Assembly (NCBI GenBank): GCA_023386765.1
Contig: JAEWJD010000354.1
Span: 1 to 20,390, forward strand
Source: Pseudomonadota bacterium
GTDB taxonomy: Bacteria; Pseudomonadota; Gammaproteobacteria; Burkholderiales; Burkholderiaceae_B
Reading direction: 5' to 3'
DNA: 20,390 bases
The position numbers and the translations under genes were made by a program. How positions within the stretch are numbered: position 1 is the first letter of the stretch; each line of letters starts with the position of its first letter. Below the pieces are notes generated by a model. It was not told where the DNA came from and ran no database searches. It saw nothing but the letters and a program-made list of their open reading frames with translations. This document shows positions 14,005 to 20,390 of this stretch, in pieces.

Positions 14005-14931
14005 ATGTCTTACCGCTTGAGCTCTGCTGATTTCAGCGCCCCAAGCCGCCTGGGCCAATCGGGCTGGTGGCGCAGCCAACTGCCCGCCGAACTGGGGCAT
14101 TGCCTGACCGACCACATCGCGCTCGACGCGGGGCTGTCGCTGGTCTATGCGCAGTACCGACCCAATCGTGACCTGCTGCACGCCAGCCGGGTCGAACGGC
14201 CCCGCTCCTTGACGATCACGGTGGCGTTGGAAGGGGAGTCCAGCACGCTCGGCGTGGACGGGGGCCGCTTTGATTTCGTCCAGGGCAGCAGCACCATCGC
14301 CGCGTTCGCCAATGTGCGCGGCCAGCGACGCTTTCCGGCCCACCGCATGGCCCGGCAACTGAGGCTGGTGGCCGAAGCCCCTTTGCTGCAACGCTATGGC
14401 CTGGCGCACCTGCTGGACGGCATCCGGCACGAAGACATCGCCCACCGCCTGCATGTCGGTCCCCACAATGCCGTGATCCGGCATCTGGCCGACACCGTGG
14501 CGCGCCTGCACGCCGAGGGCGGCAGGTTGCTTGATCTGCAGATTGCCGCGCTCGGCCTGCTGGCCGAACAGACCCGCTGCCTGGTCCCCCCGCCCGCCAT
14601 GACCACCCTGCGGGCCTCAGACCAGGACAAAATTCTGCGCGCGCGTGATCTCATGGCGGCGCAGTACGCTCAACCCCTGACGCTGGGCTACCTGTGCGCG
14701 GCGGTCGGCACCAACGAATGCAAGCTCAAACAGGGCTTCCGGGATCTGTTCGGCACCAGCCCCCACCGCCTGCTCACACGCATCCGCATGGAGCGCGCCT
14801 GGGAATTGCTGCACAGCGGCCAGCGCGTCTCCAGCGTGGCCTACCAGGTCGGTTATCGCCATCCGTCGAGCTTCAGCGCCGCCTTCGAAAAGCACTACGG
14901 CCGCGCCCCGCGCACCGTCAGCAGCGCCTGA
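14005..14931 (+). CDS. AraC-family regulator of siderophore uptake (PchR-like)
   Basis: Cytosolic activator of 308 residues. The C-terminal AraC/XylS domain has two helix-turn-helix units: LGYLCAAVGTNECKLKQGFR (227-246), followed by DLFGTSPHRLL, and VSSVAYQVGYRHPSSFSAAF (275-294), followed by YGRAP. The N-E-x-K-L-K-x-GF signature is characteristic of the PchR/YbtA/AlcR subgroup, which senses a siderophore and switches on its receptor. The N-terminal ligand domain (about residues 1-190) is poorly conserved, as expected. The start ATG at 14005 has AAGGA five bases upstream; the overlapping ATG at 14000 is in another frame and stops at once. It is divergent from the TonB receptor across a 147-bp region with a Fur-like box, the standard arrangement for induction by the cognate siderophore under iron limitation. 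Confidence 0.92.
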   Translation: MSYRLSSADFSAPSRLGQSGWWRSQLPAELGHCLTDHIALDAGLSLVYAQYRPNRDLLHASRVERPRSLTITVALEGESSTLGVDGGRFDFVQGSSTIAAFANVRGQRRFPAHRMARQLRLVAEAPLLQRYGLAHLLDGIRHEDIAHRLHVGPHNAVIRHLADTVARLHAEGGRLLDLQIAALGLLAEQTRCLVPPPAMTTLRASDQDKILRARDLMAAQYAQPLTLGYLCAAVGTNECKLKQGFRDLFGTSPHRLLTRIRMERAWELLHSGQRVSSVAYQVGYRHPSSFSAAFEKHYGRAPRTVSSA

Positions 14932-14948
14932 GCAGCACCCAGCAGGGT

Positions 14949-16361
14949 TCAGGCCGCCACGAAGGCGGCAAGATCCGGCGCCTGACGCCGTCCCAGCACG
15001 TGTTCGCAGGCCTGCGCCACAGCCAGCAGGTGGCTGTCTTGCCCGGCCGGACACAACAGTTGCAAGCCCACCGGCAGGGGCGCACCCCATCGGGCGATGG
15101 GTTGCGAGGTGCCGCAGAGGTTCAGGGCGTTGGCCGCCCGCGTCGGTCCGCCGCAATAGCGATTGAGGGCGCGTTCGGCCGCCTGCGACTCGAACTTCCC
15201 CGCAAAGACAGGCGGCAGGTTCTGCTTGACCGGCGCCACCCAGGCATCGACGCCCTGGAACAGGCTCGGGGCGCGCTCGCGCAAGGCCTGCAAGCGCCAC
15301 CGCGCATGCAAATACCCCTCGGCACCTGCGTCCAGCCCTTCGGCCACCCGCTCGGCCACATCCGGGTTGAGCTGCCCCCGGATGGCCTGGAACCGGGCTT
15401 GACCCAGGCTGGCCATCAGTTCCGGGCGCGCGACGGCGGTATAAAGCGCATCGATCTCGGCCAGTTCGGGAAAGTCGATCTCCACCAGTTGCACCCCGGC
15501 CTCGGCCAGGGCCTGCAGCGCCCGCTCGGTGCAAGCCTGCACTTCAGGGCCCAGGCCCTCGAAGAAGTAGGTACGCGGCACGCCCAGCCGCAGCTGGCGT
15601 GGTGGCGGCACTGCAGGCGTGCCCTGCAATGCCTGCCAAGCCAGGGCCAGGCTGGCCGTGGAGTCCGCCAGCAGGCCCAGCGAATCAAAACTGCGGCTCA
15701 TGGGAAATACGCCGCTGCGGCTGACCGCATCGCGGCTGAACTTGATGCCGGCCACGCCACAGAAGGCGGCAGGTCCGCGCACCGACCCGCCGGTGTCGGT
15801 CCCCACGGCGAGCGCGCACAAGCCTGCCGCGACCGCCACCGCAGACCCGCTGGACGAGCCCGAAGCCAGCCGGAATTGCCCGGCATCGCAGGGATTGCGC
15901 GGCGTGCCCCGCTGGTAGTTCACGCCGGTGCTGCCGATGGCGAACTCCACCGTGTGGGTCTTGCCCAGGATGATGGCGCCGGCACGCCGCAAGGCCGCCA
16001 CGAAAGGCCCTTCGCCGCCGATCAGATCGGCGACGTCGGCCTGCGAGCCGGCACGGGTCGGCAGGCCCTCGACGTGCGACACGTCCTTGACCGCCAGCGG
16101 CACCCCCATCAGGGGGCCCAGGTCGGTCCCCGCGGCCAGCAGCGCATCGATGGCCTGCGCACTGGCCAGCGCCGCCTGCGGCGCAACGGCCTCATAAGCG
16201 GTCAACGCCGGATTGAGCACGGCAATGCGATCCAGATAGGCCTGTGTCGCCGCCACAGCCGTAATGCGCCCGGCCCGCAAGGCCTGGCCATAGGCAGCCA
16301 GGTCCTGGCCCTGCAAGGGATCCGGCGTCAGACGGGCGGTGACGTTGGCGATACTGCGCAT
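14949..16361 (-). CDS. Amidase signature family amidohydrolase
   Basis: Cytosolic hydrolase of 470 residues in the amidase signature family (GatA-like amidases, 6-aminohexanoate-cyclic-dimer hydrolase, urea amidolyase). The Ser-cisSer-Lys triad is visible: Lys92 in PLAVKDVSHVEG, the cis-Ser in GSSSGSAVAVAAG (168-180), and the nucleophile Ser193 in TDTGGSVRGPA. It cleaves C-N bonds of amides. It is not GatA in context, because gatB/gatC are absent. It is the last gene of the five-gene operon, 29 bp after the crotonase stop. The ATG at 16361 follows AAGGAG with five bases spacing. It is convergent with the AraC gene (17-bp gap), with no clear terminator between. The substrate is presumably an amide of the acid handled by the CoA transferase. 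This is inference. Confidence 0.92.
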   Translation of the reverse strand: MRSIANVTARLTPDPLQGQDLAAYGQALRAGRITAVAATQAYLDRIAVLNPALTAYEAVAPQAALASAQAIDALLAAGTDLGPLMGVPLAVKDVSHVEGLPTRAGSQADVADLIGGEGPFVAALRRAGAIILGKTHTVEFAIGSTGVNYQRGTPRNPCDAGQFRLASGSSSGSAVAVAAGLCALAVGTDTGGSVRGPAAFCGVAGIKFSRDAVSRSGVFPMSRSFDSLGLLADSTASLALAWQALQGTPAVPPPRQLRLGVPRTYFFEGLGPEVQACTERALQALAEAGVQLVEIDFPELAEIDALYTAVARPELMASLGQARFQAIRGQLNPDVAERVAEGLDAGAEGYLHARWRLQALRERAPSLFQGVDAWVAPVKQNLPPVFAGKFESQAAERALNRYCGGPTRAANALNLCGTSQPIARWGAPLPVGLQLLCPAGQDSHLLAVAQACEHVLGRRQAPDLAAFVAA

Positions 16362-16390
16362 GCTTGCTCCTTGTGGGTGGACGTCAGGAC

Positions 16391-17185
16391 TCAGCGCCCC
16401 GCAAAGACGGGCGGCCGCTTGTCCCGGAACGCCGCCTGACCTTCCTTGTAGTCATGGCTGCGAAAGCAGGCCAGCACGGCCGCCTCGCATTGCGCCTGAC
16501 CATACCACCCTGCGGGCTGCGCGGCCGCCTCGATGGCCAGCTTGCTGGCTTCCTGCGACAGGGGCGCCAGTTGCGCAATGGATTGCACTACCTCCAGAAT
16601 CTGCGCCTCCTCCAGCACGCCATTGATCAGGCCCGCCGCCTGCGCCTGGACGGCGTCGTAGCGGCCTGCCGTGAACATGATTTCCTTGGCCACGGCCGGC
16701 CCCACCAGCGCGGTCAGACGCTGCAGCCAGCTGGGGTAATAGGCCACGCCCAGACGGGCGGCCGGAATGCTGAAGCGCGCCTGCGGCAAGGCATAGCGCA
16801 GGTCGCAATGCAATGCCAGGCCGACACCGCCGCCAAAGCAGATGCCCTGGATCAATGCCACCACCGGCTTGGGAAAACGCGCCAGGCAGGCCACGCTGGC
16901 CTGCACGGTCTCGTTCCACAGCTTGACCCCCGCCTCGGTGCTGCGACGCTCGCCGAATTGCGAGATGTCCGCCCCGGCTGAAAACGCCTTGTCGCCCGCG
17001 CCACGCAACACCAGCACGCGCACGGTCGCATCCTCCTGGGCCTGGGCCAGCAAGGCCGGCAGGCCCGCCCACATGTCGAAGGTCATGGCGTTCAGGCGCG
17101 TGGGATGATCGATCCAGAGCGTCGCCACCCCACCCTGTTTTTCCAGCCGCAGTTGCGGCGCAGTTTGATCGTGTTCAGATGACAT
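16391..17185 (-). CDS. Crotonase (enoyl-CoA hydratase/isomerase) family protein lacking both catalytic glutamates
   Basis: CoA-thioester enzyme of 264 residues with the crotonase fold. The oxyanion-hole segments are present: AFSAGADISQF (67-77) and ICFGGGVGLAL (115-125). The two acid/base glutamates of rat enoyl-CoA hydratase (Glu144 in GGGCE, Glu164 in QPEI) align with Gly122 (GGGVG) and Ala142 (SIPAARLG), so straightforward hydration of an enoyl-CoA is unlikely. The protein may instead catalyse isomerisation, decarboxylation, ring cleavage or thioester hydrolysis through other residues. The ATG at 17185 has GGAG five bases upstream and overlaps the CoA-transferase coding end by 11 bp. It is the fourth gene of the operon, between the CoA transferase and the amidase. 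Confidence 0.9.
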   Translation of the reverse strand: MSSEHDQTAPQLRLEKQGGVATLWIDHPTRLNAMTFDMWAGLPALLAQAQEDATVRVLVLRGAGDKAFSAGADISQFGERRSTEAGVKLWNETVQASVACLARFPKPVVALIQGICFGGGVGLALHCDLRYALPQARFSIPAARLGVAYYPSWLQRLTALVGPAVAKEIMFTAGRYDAVQAQAAGLINGVLEEAQILEVVQSIAQLAPLSQEASKLAIEAAAQPAGWYGQAQCEAAVLACFRSHDYKEGQAAFRDKRPPVFAGR

Positions 17186-18368
17186 GGCGGCTCCGCAAAT
17201 TCGTGATCTCCTCGGCGCTCAGGCCGATGCTGCCCAGCACGTCTTCATTGTGCTGGCCCGGCATGGGCGCAATCGACCGCAGGCTGGCGCGATGCCGGTC
17301 GCTGCGCAACGGCTGGCCCACCAGCCCGATCTCGCCCAGTTGCGGGTGCTCGACCGGCCAGGCCACGCCCAGATGACGCACCTGCTCATCGGCAAATGCC
17401 TGGTCGATGGTATTGACCGCGCCGCAGGCGATACCCGCGGCGTTCAGGCGCTCGATCCAGTACTGGCGGGGTGCCGTGGCGAAGATGCCTTCGATCAGGT
17501 CATTGAGCGCTTCGCGATGCTGGGAACGGTCGCGGTTCATGCGAAAACGCGGGTCTTCCATCCAATCCTCGCGTCCCAAGGCCTTGCAGAAGCGCTCCCA
17601 CATCACCTGGCCAGGCACCTGCAGCGTCATCAGGCCATCCTGGGTATTGAACAAGCCGGTCGGGATCATAGTGGGATGGTTGTTGCCTGCCTGTGCCGGC
17701 ACTTCGCCCGACACCAGCCAGCGCGCGGCCTGCAGGTCAAGAATGGCCAACTGCGACTCCAGCAGCGAAGTCTGCACCCACTGGCCCTGACCGGTGCGTT
17801 CACGCTCGTACAGCGCCATCATGATGCCGAAGGCCCCATACAACCCGGCCGAGGTATCGCAAATGGCAATGCCGGCACGTACCGGCCCCTGCCCGGGCAG
17901 GCCGGTCACGGACATCAGCCCTCCCATGCCCTGCACAATCTGGTCATAGCCCGGCCGGCGCGCATAGGGGCCGTCCTGCCCGAAGCCCGAAATGCTGGCG
18001 TAGATCAGGCGCGGATTGATGTCGCGCAGCGTCTCGTAATCGATGCCCAGGCGTTCTTTGACGTCGGGCCGGTAGTTTTCGGCCACCACATCGGCGTCGC
18101 GTACCAGGCGCTTGAACACCTCCAGCCCGGCCGGGTCCTTGAGATTCAGCGTCAGGCTGCGCTTGTTGCGCTGCAGGTTCTGGTAATCCGGCCCCAGCCG
18201 CATGCCGCCCATCTCGGTCTCGGTCGCCGGATCCACCGGCTCTTCGATCTTGATGACATCGGCGCCCCAGTCCGCCAGCTGGCGGATGGCCGTCGGGCCG
18301 GCACGCACGCGTGTCAGGTCCAGCACCCTTACATTGGAAAGCGGCAGGGCCGCAGTGTCTTTAGTCAT
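17175..18368 (-). CDS. CaiB/BaiF-type family III CoA transferase
   Basis: Transfers CoA from a donor thioester to a carboxylate through an enzyme-anhydride intermediate. It is a cytosolic protein of about 397 residues with the usual interlocked-dimer fold. Signatures are VRVLDLTRVRAGP (13-25), LADWGADVIKIEEP (31-44), NKRSLTLNLKDPAG (68-81) and AGIAICDTSAGLYGA (165-179), where Asp171 matches the catalytic Asp169 of formyl-CoA transferase. The start is the ATG at 18368, overlapping the hydrolase stop by 8 bp. A 79-residue in-frame extension upstream is low-complexity and cysteine-rich, lies wholly over the hydrolase gene, and is rejected. It sits before the crotonase in the operon, echoing the CaiB-CaiD pairing of carnitine metabolism. 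It should activate the operon's acid substrate. Confidence 0.95.
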   Translation of the reverse strand: MTKDTAALPLSNVRVLDLTRVRAGPTAIRQLADWGADVIKIEEPVDPATETEMGGMRLGPDYQNLQRNKRSLTLNLKDPAGLEVFKRLVRDADVVAENYRPDVKERLGIDYETLRDINPRLIYASISGFGQDGPYARRPGYDQIVQGMGGLMSVTGLPGQGPVRAGIAICDTSAGLYGAFGIMMALYERERTGQGQWVQTSLLESQLAILDLQAARWLVSGEVPAQAGNNHPTMIPTGLFNTQDGLMTLQVPGQVMWERFCKALGREDWMEDPRFRMNRDRSQHREALNDLIEGIFATAPRQYWIERLNAAGIACGAVNTIDQAFADEQVRHLGVAWPVEHPQLGEIGLVGQPLRSDRHRASLRSIAPMPGQHNEDVLGSIGLSAEEITNLRSRHVI

Positions 18369-19179
18369 GGCGTTCGATGAAGTCCCGCAATAATTGGTTG
18401 AACAGGCCAGGCTCTTCCTGGTTGAGCGCATGGCCGCTGTCGCCAAAGACGAACAGACGGCTGTCAGGCAACACCTCATTGAGGAACAGATTGGGCTGCA
18501 GGCAAGGTGTGTCCTGATCCCCGCACAGCAGCAGTACCGGACGGTGCAACTGCGCCAGACGCGGCTGCAGGTGCCACAGGGAGGGCCGCCGCCCCTGCAC
18601 TCCACGCAACGTCCCGGCCAGCCCGACAGCGCTCAGGCCGCGCAGCCCCTGGGAAAACGCCTCCCAGCCACGCGGATCCTTGCGCCGCTGGGCCTGGCGC
18701 ACCGGCTTGGCCGCGTAACGGGCCGCAAAGGCGTCCAAACCATCGCGCTCGATGCTGGCAGCCATGGTTTCGTAGCCCCGCTGGCTGGCGTCGTAGTCCG
18801 CCAACATCGACCCCGAGCCGCAACCGGCGACGGTCAGCGAGCGCACCCGCTCGGGGAAATCCAGGCCGAACTGCAGGGTGGCAAAGCTGCCCATCGACAG
18901 CCCCACCACATGGGCGCGCTCGATATCCAGCGCGTCCAGCACGGCCAGCGCATCGCGCGCGGCCGTCTCCTGCGAGTAAGCCCCCGCCTCGGCCGGCACC
19001 GACGACGGCGGATAGCCGCGCGCGTTGTAGGCAATGCAGCGATGGCTGCGTGCAAAATGACGCAGTTGCGGCTCCCAGCTGTGCAGATCCGCGCCCATCT
19101 CATGCAGAAAGAGGATGGGTTGGCCGCTCCCCACCTCCTCGACATACAGCTCGGCACCATTCGAAGCGATCATGCTCAC
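18361..19179 (-). CDS. Alpha/beta-fold hydrolase
   Basis: Cytosolic hydrolase of 272 residues. The catalytic triad is readable: the nucleophile elbow VGLSMGS with Ser95, Asp223 in LCGDQDTPC, and His250 in GDSGHALNQEEP. The oxyanion segment LFLHEMGAD (24-32) is of the esterase/PcaD type. It most resembles enol-lactonases, esterases and C-C bond hydrolases of aromatic or lactone degradation; which one cannot be decided. The start is probably a GTG at 19179 with AGGGG five bases upstream; an ATG two codons later (19173) is the alternative. It lies 8 bp after the Bug stop and overlaps the CoA transferase by 8 bp, so it is firmly within the operon. It may open a lactone or cleave an ester to release the acid for CoA transfer. 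Confidence 0.9.
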   Translation of the reverse strand: MSMIASNGAELYVEEVGSGQPILFLHEMGADLHSWEPQLRHFARSHRCIAYNARGYPPSSVPAEAGAYSQETAARDALAVLDALDIERAHVVGLSMGSFATLQFGLDFPERVRSLTVAGCGSGSMLADYDASQRGYETMAASIERDGLDAFAARYAAKPVRQAQRRKDPRGWEAFSQGLRGLSAVGLAGTLRGVQGRRPSLWHLQPRLAQLHRPVLLLCGDQDTPCLQPNLFLNEVLPDSRLFVFGDSGHALNQEEPGLFNQLLRDFIERHD

Positions 19180-19187
19180 GGCTACCC

Positions 19188-20162
19188 CTACATCTTCAGC
19201 TTTTCAAACCCGATCTTCTCCACCACGTCCTGCCAGTAGAGAATCTCATCCTGCATCCGCTGGCCGAAGGCCTGCGGCGTGTCCGGAATCGGGGCCACGC
19301 CCATCCCCGCATAGGTACGCACCACGTCCTCGCTGGCCAGGGCCTGGTTCAGGGCCTGGTTCAGCTCGGTCACTACCGTATCCGGCGTATCCCCGCGCAC
19401 GATCATGCCGTACCAGGTCGGACGGTTGAGCTGCGGATAGCCCAGCTCTTTGTAGGTGGGAATACTCTCGTAACCCGCCACCCGCTCGGGCGACTGCACC
19501 GCCAGCGCGCAGACCTTGCCGCTTTCGATATGGGTCTTGGCTGAGCTGATGTTGTCGAATATCACGTCGACCGATCCGCCATACAAGTCGACCATCGCCG
19601 GACCCAGCCCGCGGTATGGCACATGCAACATGGTGGCGCCCACTTCGGCAAGAAAAGCCTCGCCGCTGATATGGGCCAGCGTGCCGATGCCTGCCGAGCC
19701 GAACTTGTACTTGCCCGGTTCGGCCTTGAGCTTCTGCAACAGGGTTTCGAACTTGCAGTCCGGCGTGATCTGCTTGCTGGAAATCAGTACCCCGGGCGCG
19801 ATCACGATGCCGCCCACCGGCTTGAAGTCCTTCAACGGGTCATAAGCCAGTTTCTCGTAGATGTTGACCGCCACGCCGTGCGACGTCGCCGATGCGATGC
19901 CGACCGTATAGCCATCGGCCGGCGCATTGAGCACATGCCGCAGACCGATCAGACCGCTGGCGCCTGCCTTGTTCTCCACGATCACGCTTTGGCCCAGCGC
20001 ATCGCCCATGCGTTGTTGAACCACCCGCACCAGCAGGTCGGTCGGCCCGCCGGGCGCCATCTGCACCACCGCTGTCACCGGACGGCCCGGAAAATCTGCC
20101 GCCATCGCGCCCCCTGCCGCCAGGCTGGCGCTCATGGCCAGCGCCGCCGCTGTTCTCCTCAT
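19188..20162 (-). CDS. Bug/TctC-family periplasmic solute-binding protein (second copy)
   Basis: Periplasmic receptor of 324 residues. The Sec signal peptide ends at AMA (19-21), and the mature N terminus ADFPGRPVTAVVQMAPGG has the family pattern. The loop GGPTDLLVRVV, the strand VIVENKAGASG and the stretch KFGSAGIGTLAHISGEAF are typical of Bug proteins. It is only distantly similar to the first copy at 4459-5439, so the two probably bind different ligands. The start ATG at 20162 follows AAAGGAG with six bases spacing, an excellent Shine-Dalgarno. It is the first gene of the operon with hydrolase, CoA transferase, crotonase and amidase, so its ligand is presumably that pathway's substrate. 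No membrane transport partner lies in the operon. Upstream are tandem palindromic operators. Confidence 0.93.
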   Translation of the reverse strand: MRRTAAALAMSASLAAGGAMAADFPGRPVTAVVQMAPGGPTDLLVRVVQQRMGDALGQSVIVENKAGASGLIGLRHVLNAPADGYTVGIASATSHGVAVNIYEKLAYDPLKDFKPVGGIVIAPGVLISSKQITPDCKFETLLQKLKAEPGKYKFGSAGIGTLAHISGEAFLAEVGATMLHVPYRGLGPAMVDLYGGSVDVIFDNISSAKTHIESGKVCALAVQSPERVAGYESIPTYKELGYPQLNRPTWYGMIVRGDTPDTVVTELNQALNQALASEDVVRTYAGMGVAPIPDTPQAFGQRMQDEILYWQDVVEKIGFEKLKM

Positions 20163-20264
20163 CGTTGTCTCCTTTGGTTTGCCGTTGTGGTTACGCGCCT
20201 CGGTTCATCGGGACCCCCCGCTTTCCGCTGACACGCCGGGACGAACTGTGAACTAATCACCAAA

Positions 20265-20278
20265 AAGTGTCAACACTT
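20265..20278. promoter_or_regulatory. Operator-like palindrome 1, AAGTG-TCAA-type (AAGTG-N4-CACTT)
   Basis: AAGTGTcaACACTT, the core of an 18-bp palindrome with 8-bp arms (20263-20280). On the minus strand it contains TTGACA (20273 to 20268), a perfect -35 hexamer for the Bug operon, followed after 17 bp only by a weak -10 (CACAGT). A bound repressor would cover the -35. It lies about 100 bp before the Bug start. Confidence 0.6.
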
Positions 20279-20285
20279 TTGCCTG

Positions 20286-20299
20286 AAGTGAAATCACTT
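20286..20299. promoter_or_regulatory. Operator-like palindrome 2, AAGTG-N4-CACTT
   Basis: AAGTGAaaTCACTT, the same AAGTG-N4-CACTT pattern as the first site and exactly 21 bp from it, two helical turns. It overlaps a further palindrome, AAATCAC-TT-GTGATTT (20291-20306). The repeat and phasing suggest cooperative binding of a dimeric repressor (GntR-, IclR- or MarR-type), probably encoded beyond the right edge. Confidence 0.6.
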
Positions 20300-20390
20300 G
20301 TGATTTTATTGATGACAATATCGACCAACGTGCCTGCGATCCTGAATGGGGACGGGTATACTCCGGCCGTGTCCCTCCCTGGTGCTCCGC

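Noticed and set aside
14694..16439. 581-codon open frame on the plus strand across the AraC end and the amidase
   Set aside because: It overlaps two well-supported genes, and its composition (Arg/Gln/His/Gly-rich) is typical of antisense frames in GC-rich DNA.
17184..18380. 398-codon open frame on the plus strand opposite the CoA transferase
   Set aside because: Antisense shadow; the opposite strand has all the family III CoA transferase signatures.
18369..18605. 79-residue N-terminal extension of the CoA transferase frame
   Set aside because: Cysteine-rich low-complexity sequence lying inside the hydrolase gene. The conserved CoA transferase fold starts just after the ATG at 18368.
20312..20390. 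Plus-strand ATG frame (MTISTNVPAILNGDG...) open to the window edge
   Set aside because: No Shine-Dalgarno, only 26 codons visible and no recognisable motif. A TATACT hexamer at 20357-20362 suggests any divergent transcript may start inside it. Cannot be judged without more sequence.
1..20390. Search for CRISPR repeats, tRNA/rRNA, insertion sequences, phage genes and defence systems
   Set aside because: No regularly spaced repeats, no transposase or integrase motifs, and no RNA-gene signatures were seen. The window reads as ordinary metabolic and transport chromosome.

Overview
The window is GC-rich chromosomal DNA that looks like Burkholderiales, most likely Alcaligenaceae (Bordetella/Achromobacter type). 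The reasons are two orphan Bug/TctC-type periplasmic binding proteins with no TctAB partners, a CaiB-type CoA transferase in a catabolic operon, a LysR regulator beside a carboxylate permease, and an AraC/TonB iron-uptake cluster. The assignment is inference from gene content only. No tRNA, rRNA, CRISPR array, transposase or phage gene was seen, and coding density is about 90 percent.

From left to right: (1) 22-2746, minus strand: a vitamin B6 group of yggS (PLP homeostasis), a RarD/EamA-type transporter overlapping it by 4 nt, and pdxY (pyridoxal kinase) behind a GNRA-loop hairpin. (2) 2919-5625, minus: a Bug receptor, a glutathione S-transferase and a class II aldolase-like protein, ended by a strong intrinsic terminator and preceded by a highly structured leader with a 28-codon ORF. 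(3) 5729-8118, minus: an LctP-family permease coupled to a LysR regulator. (4) 8368-9546, plus: a Bcr/CflA-type drug exporter. (5) 9561-14931: an iron or siderophore uptake module with a plus-strand AraC (PchR-like) activator, divergent from a minus-strand FyuA-like TonB receptor, an O-methyltransferase-like enzyme and an AmpG/RhtX-like importer. A Fur-like box lies in the divergent promoter region. (6) 14949-20162, minus: a five-gene catabolic operon, Bug receptor - alpha/beta hydrolase - CaiB-type CoA transferase - crotonase - amidase, with overlapping or nearly overlapping junctions. The 228 bp in front of it hold two copies of AAGTG-N4-CACTT exactly 21 bp apart.

How the genes fit together: the operon at the right edge reads as capture of an organic acid or amide in the periplasm, amide or ester cleavage in the cytoplasm, CoA activation and a crotonase step. 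The crotonase lacks both textbook catalytic glutamates. The siderophore module contains an unexpected methyltransferase between receptor and importer. A 14-bp inverted repeat of the form TTGnCnTAnGnCAA occurs in three separate intergenic regions (2818, 5686, 8159) and may mark a shared CRP/FNR-type regulator. No mobile or defence system is apparent. The most novel candidates are the regulatory structures and the two uncharacterised enzyme operons.
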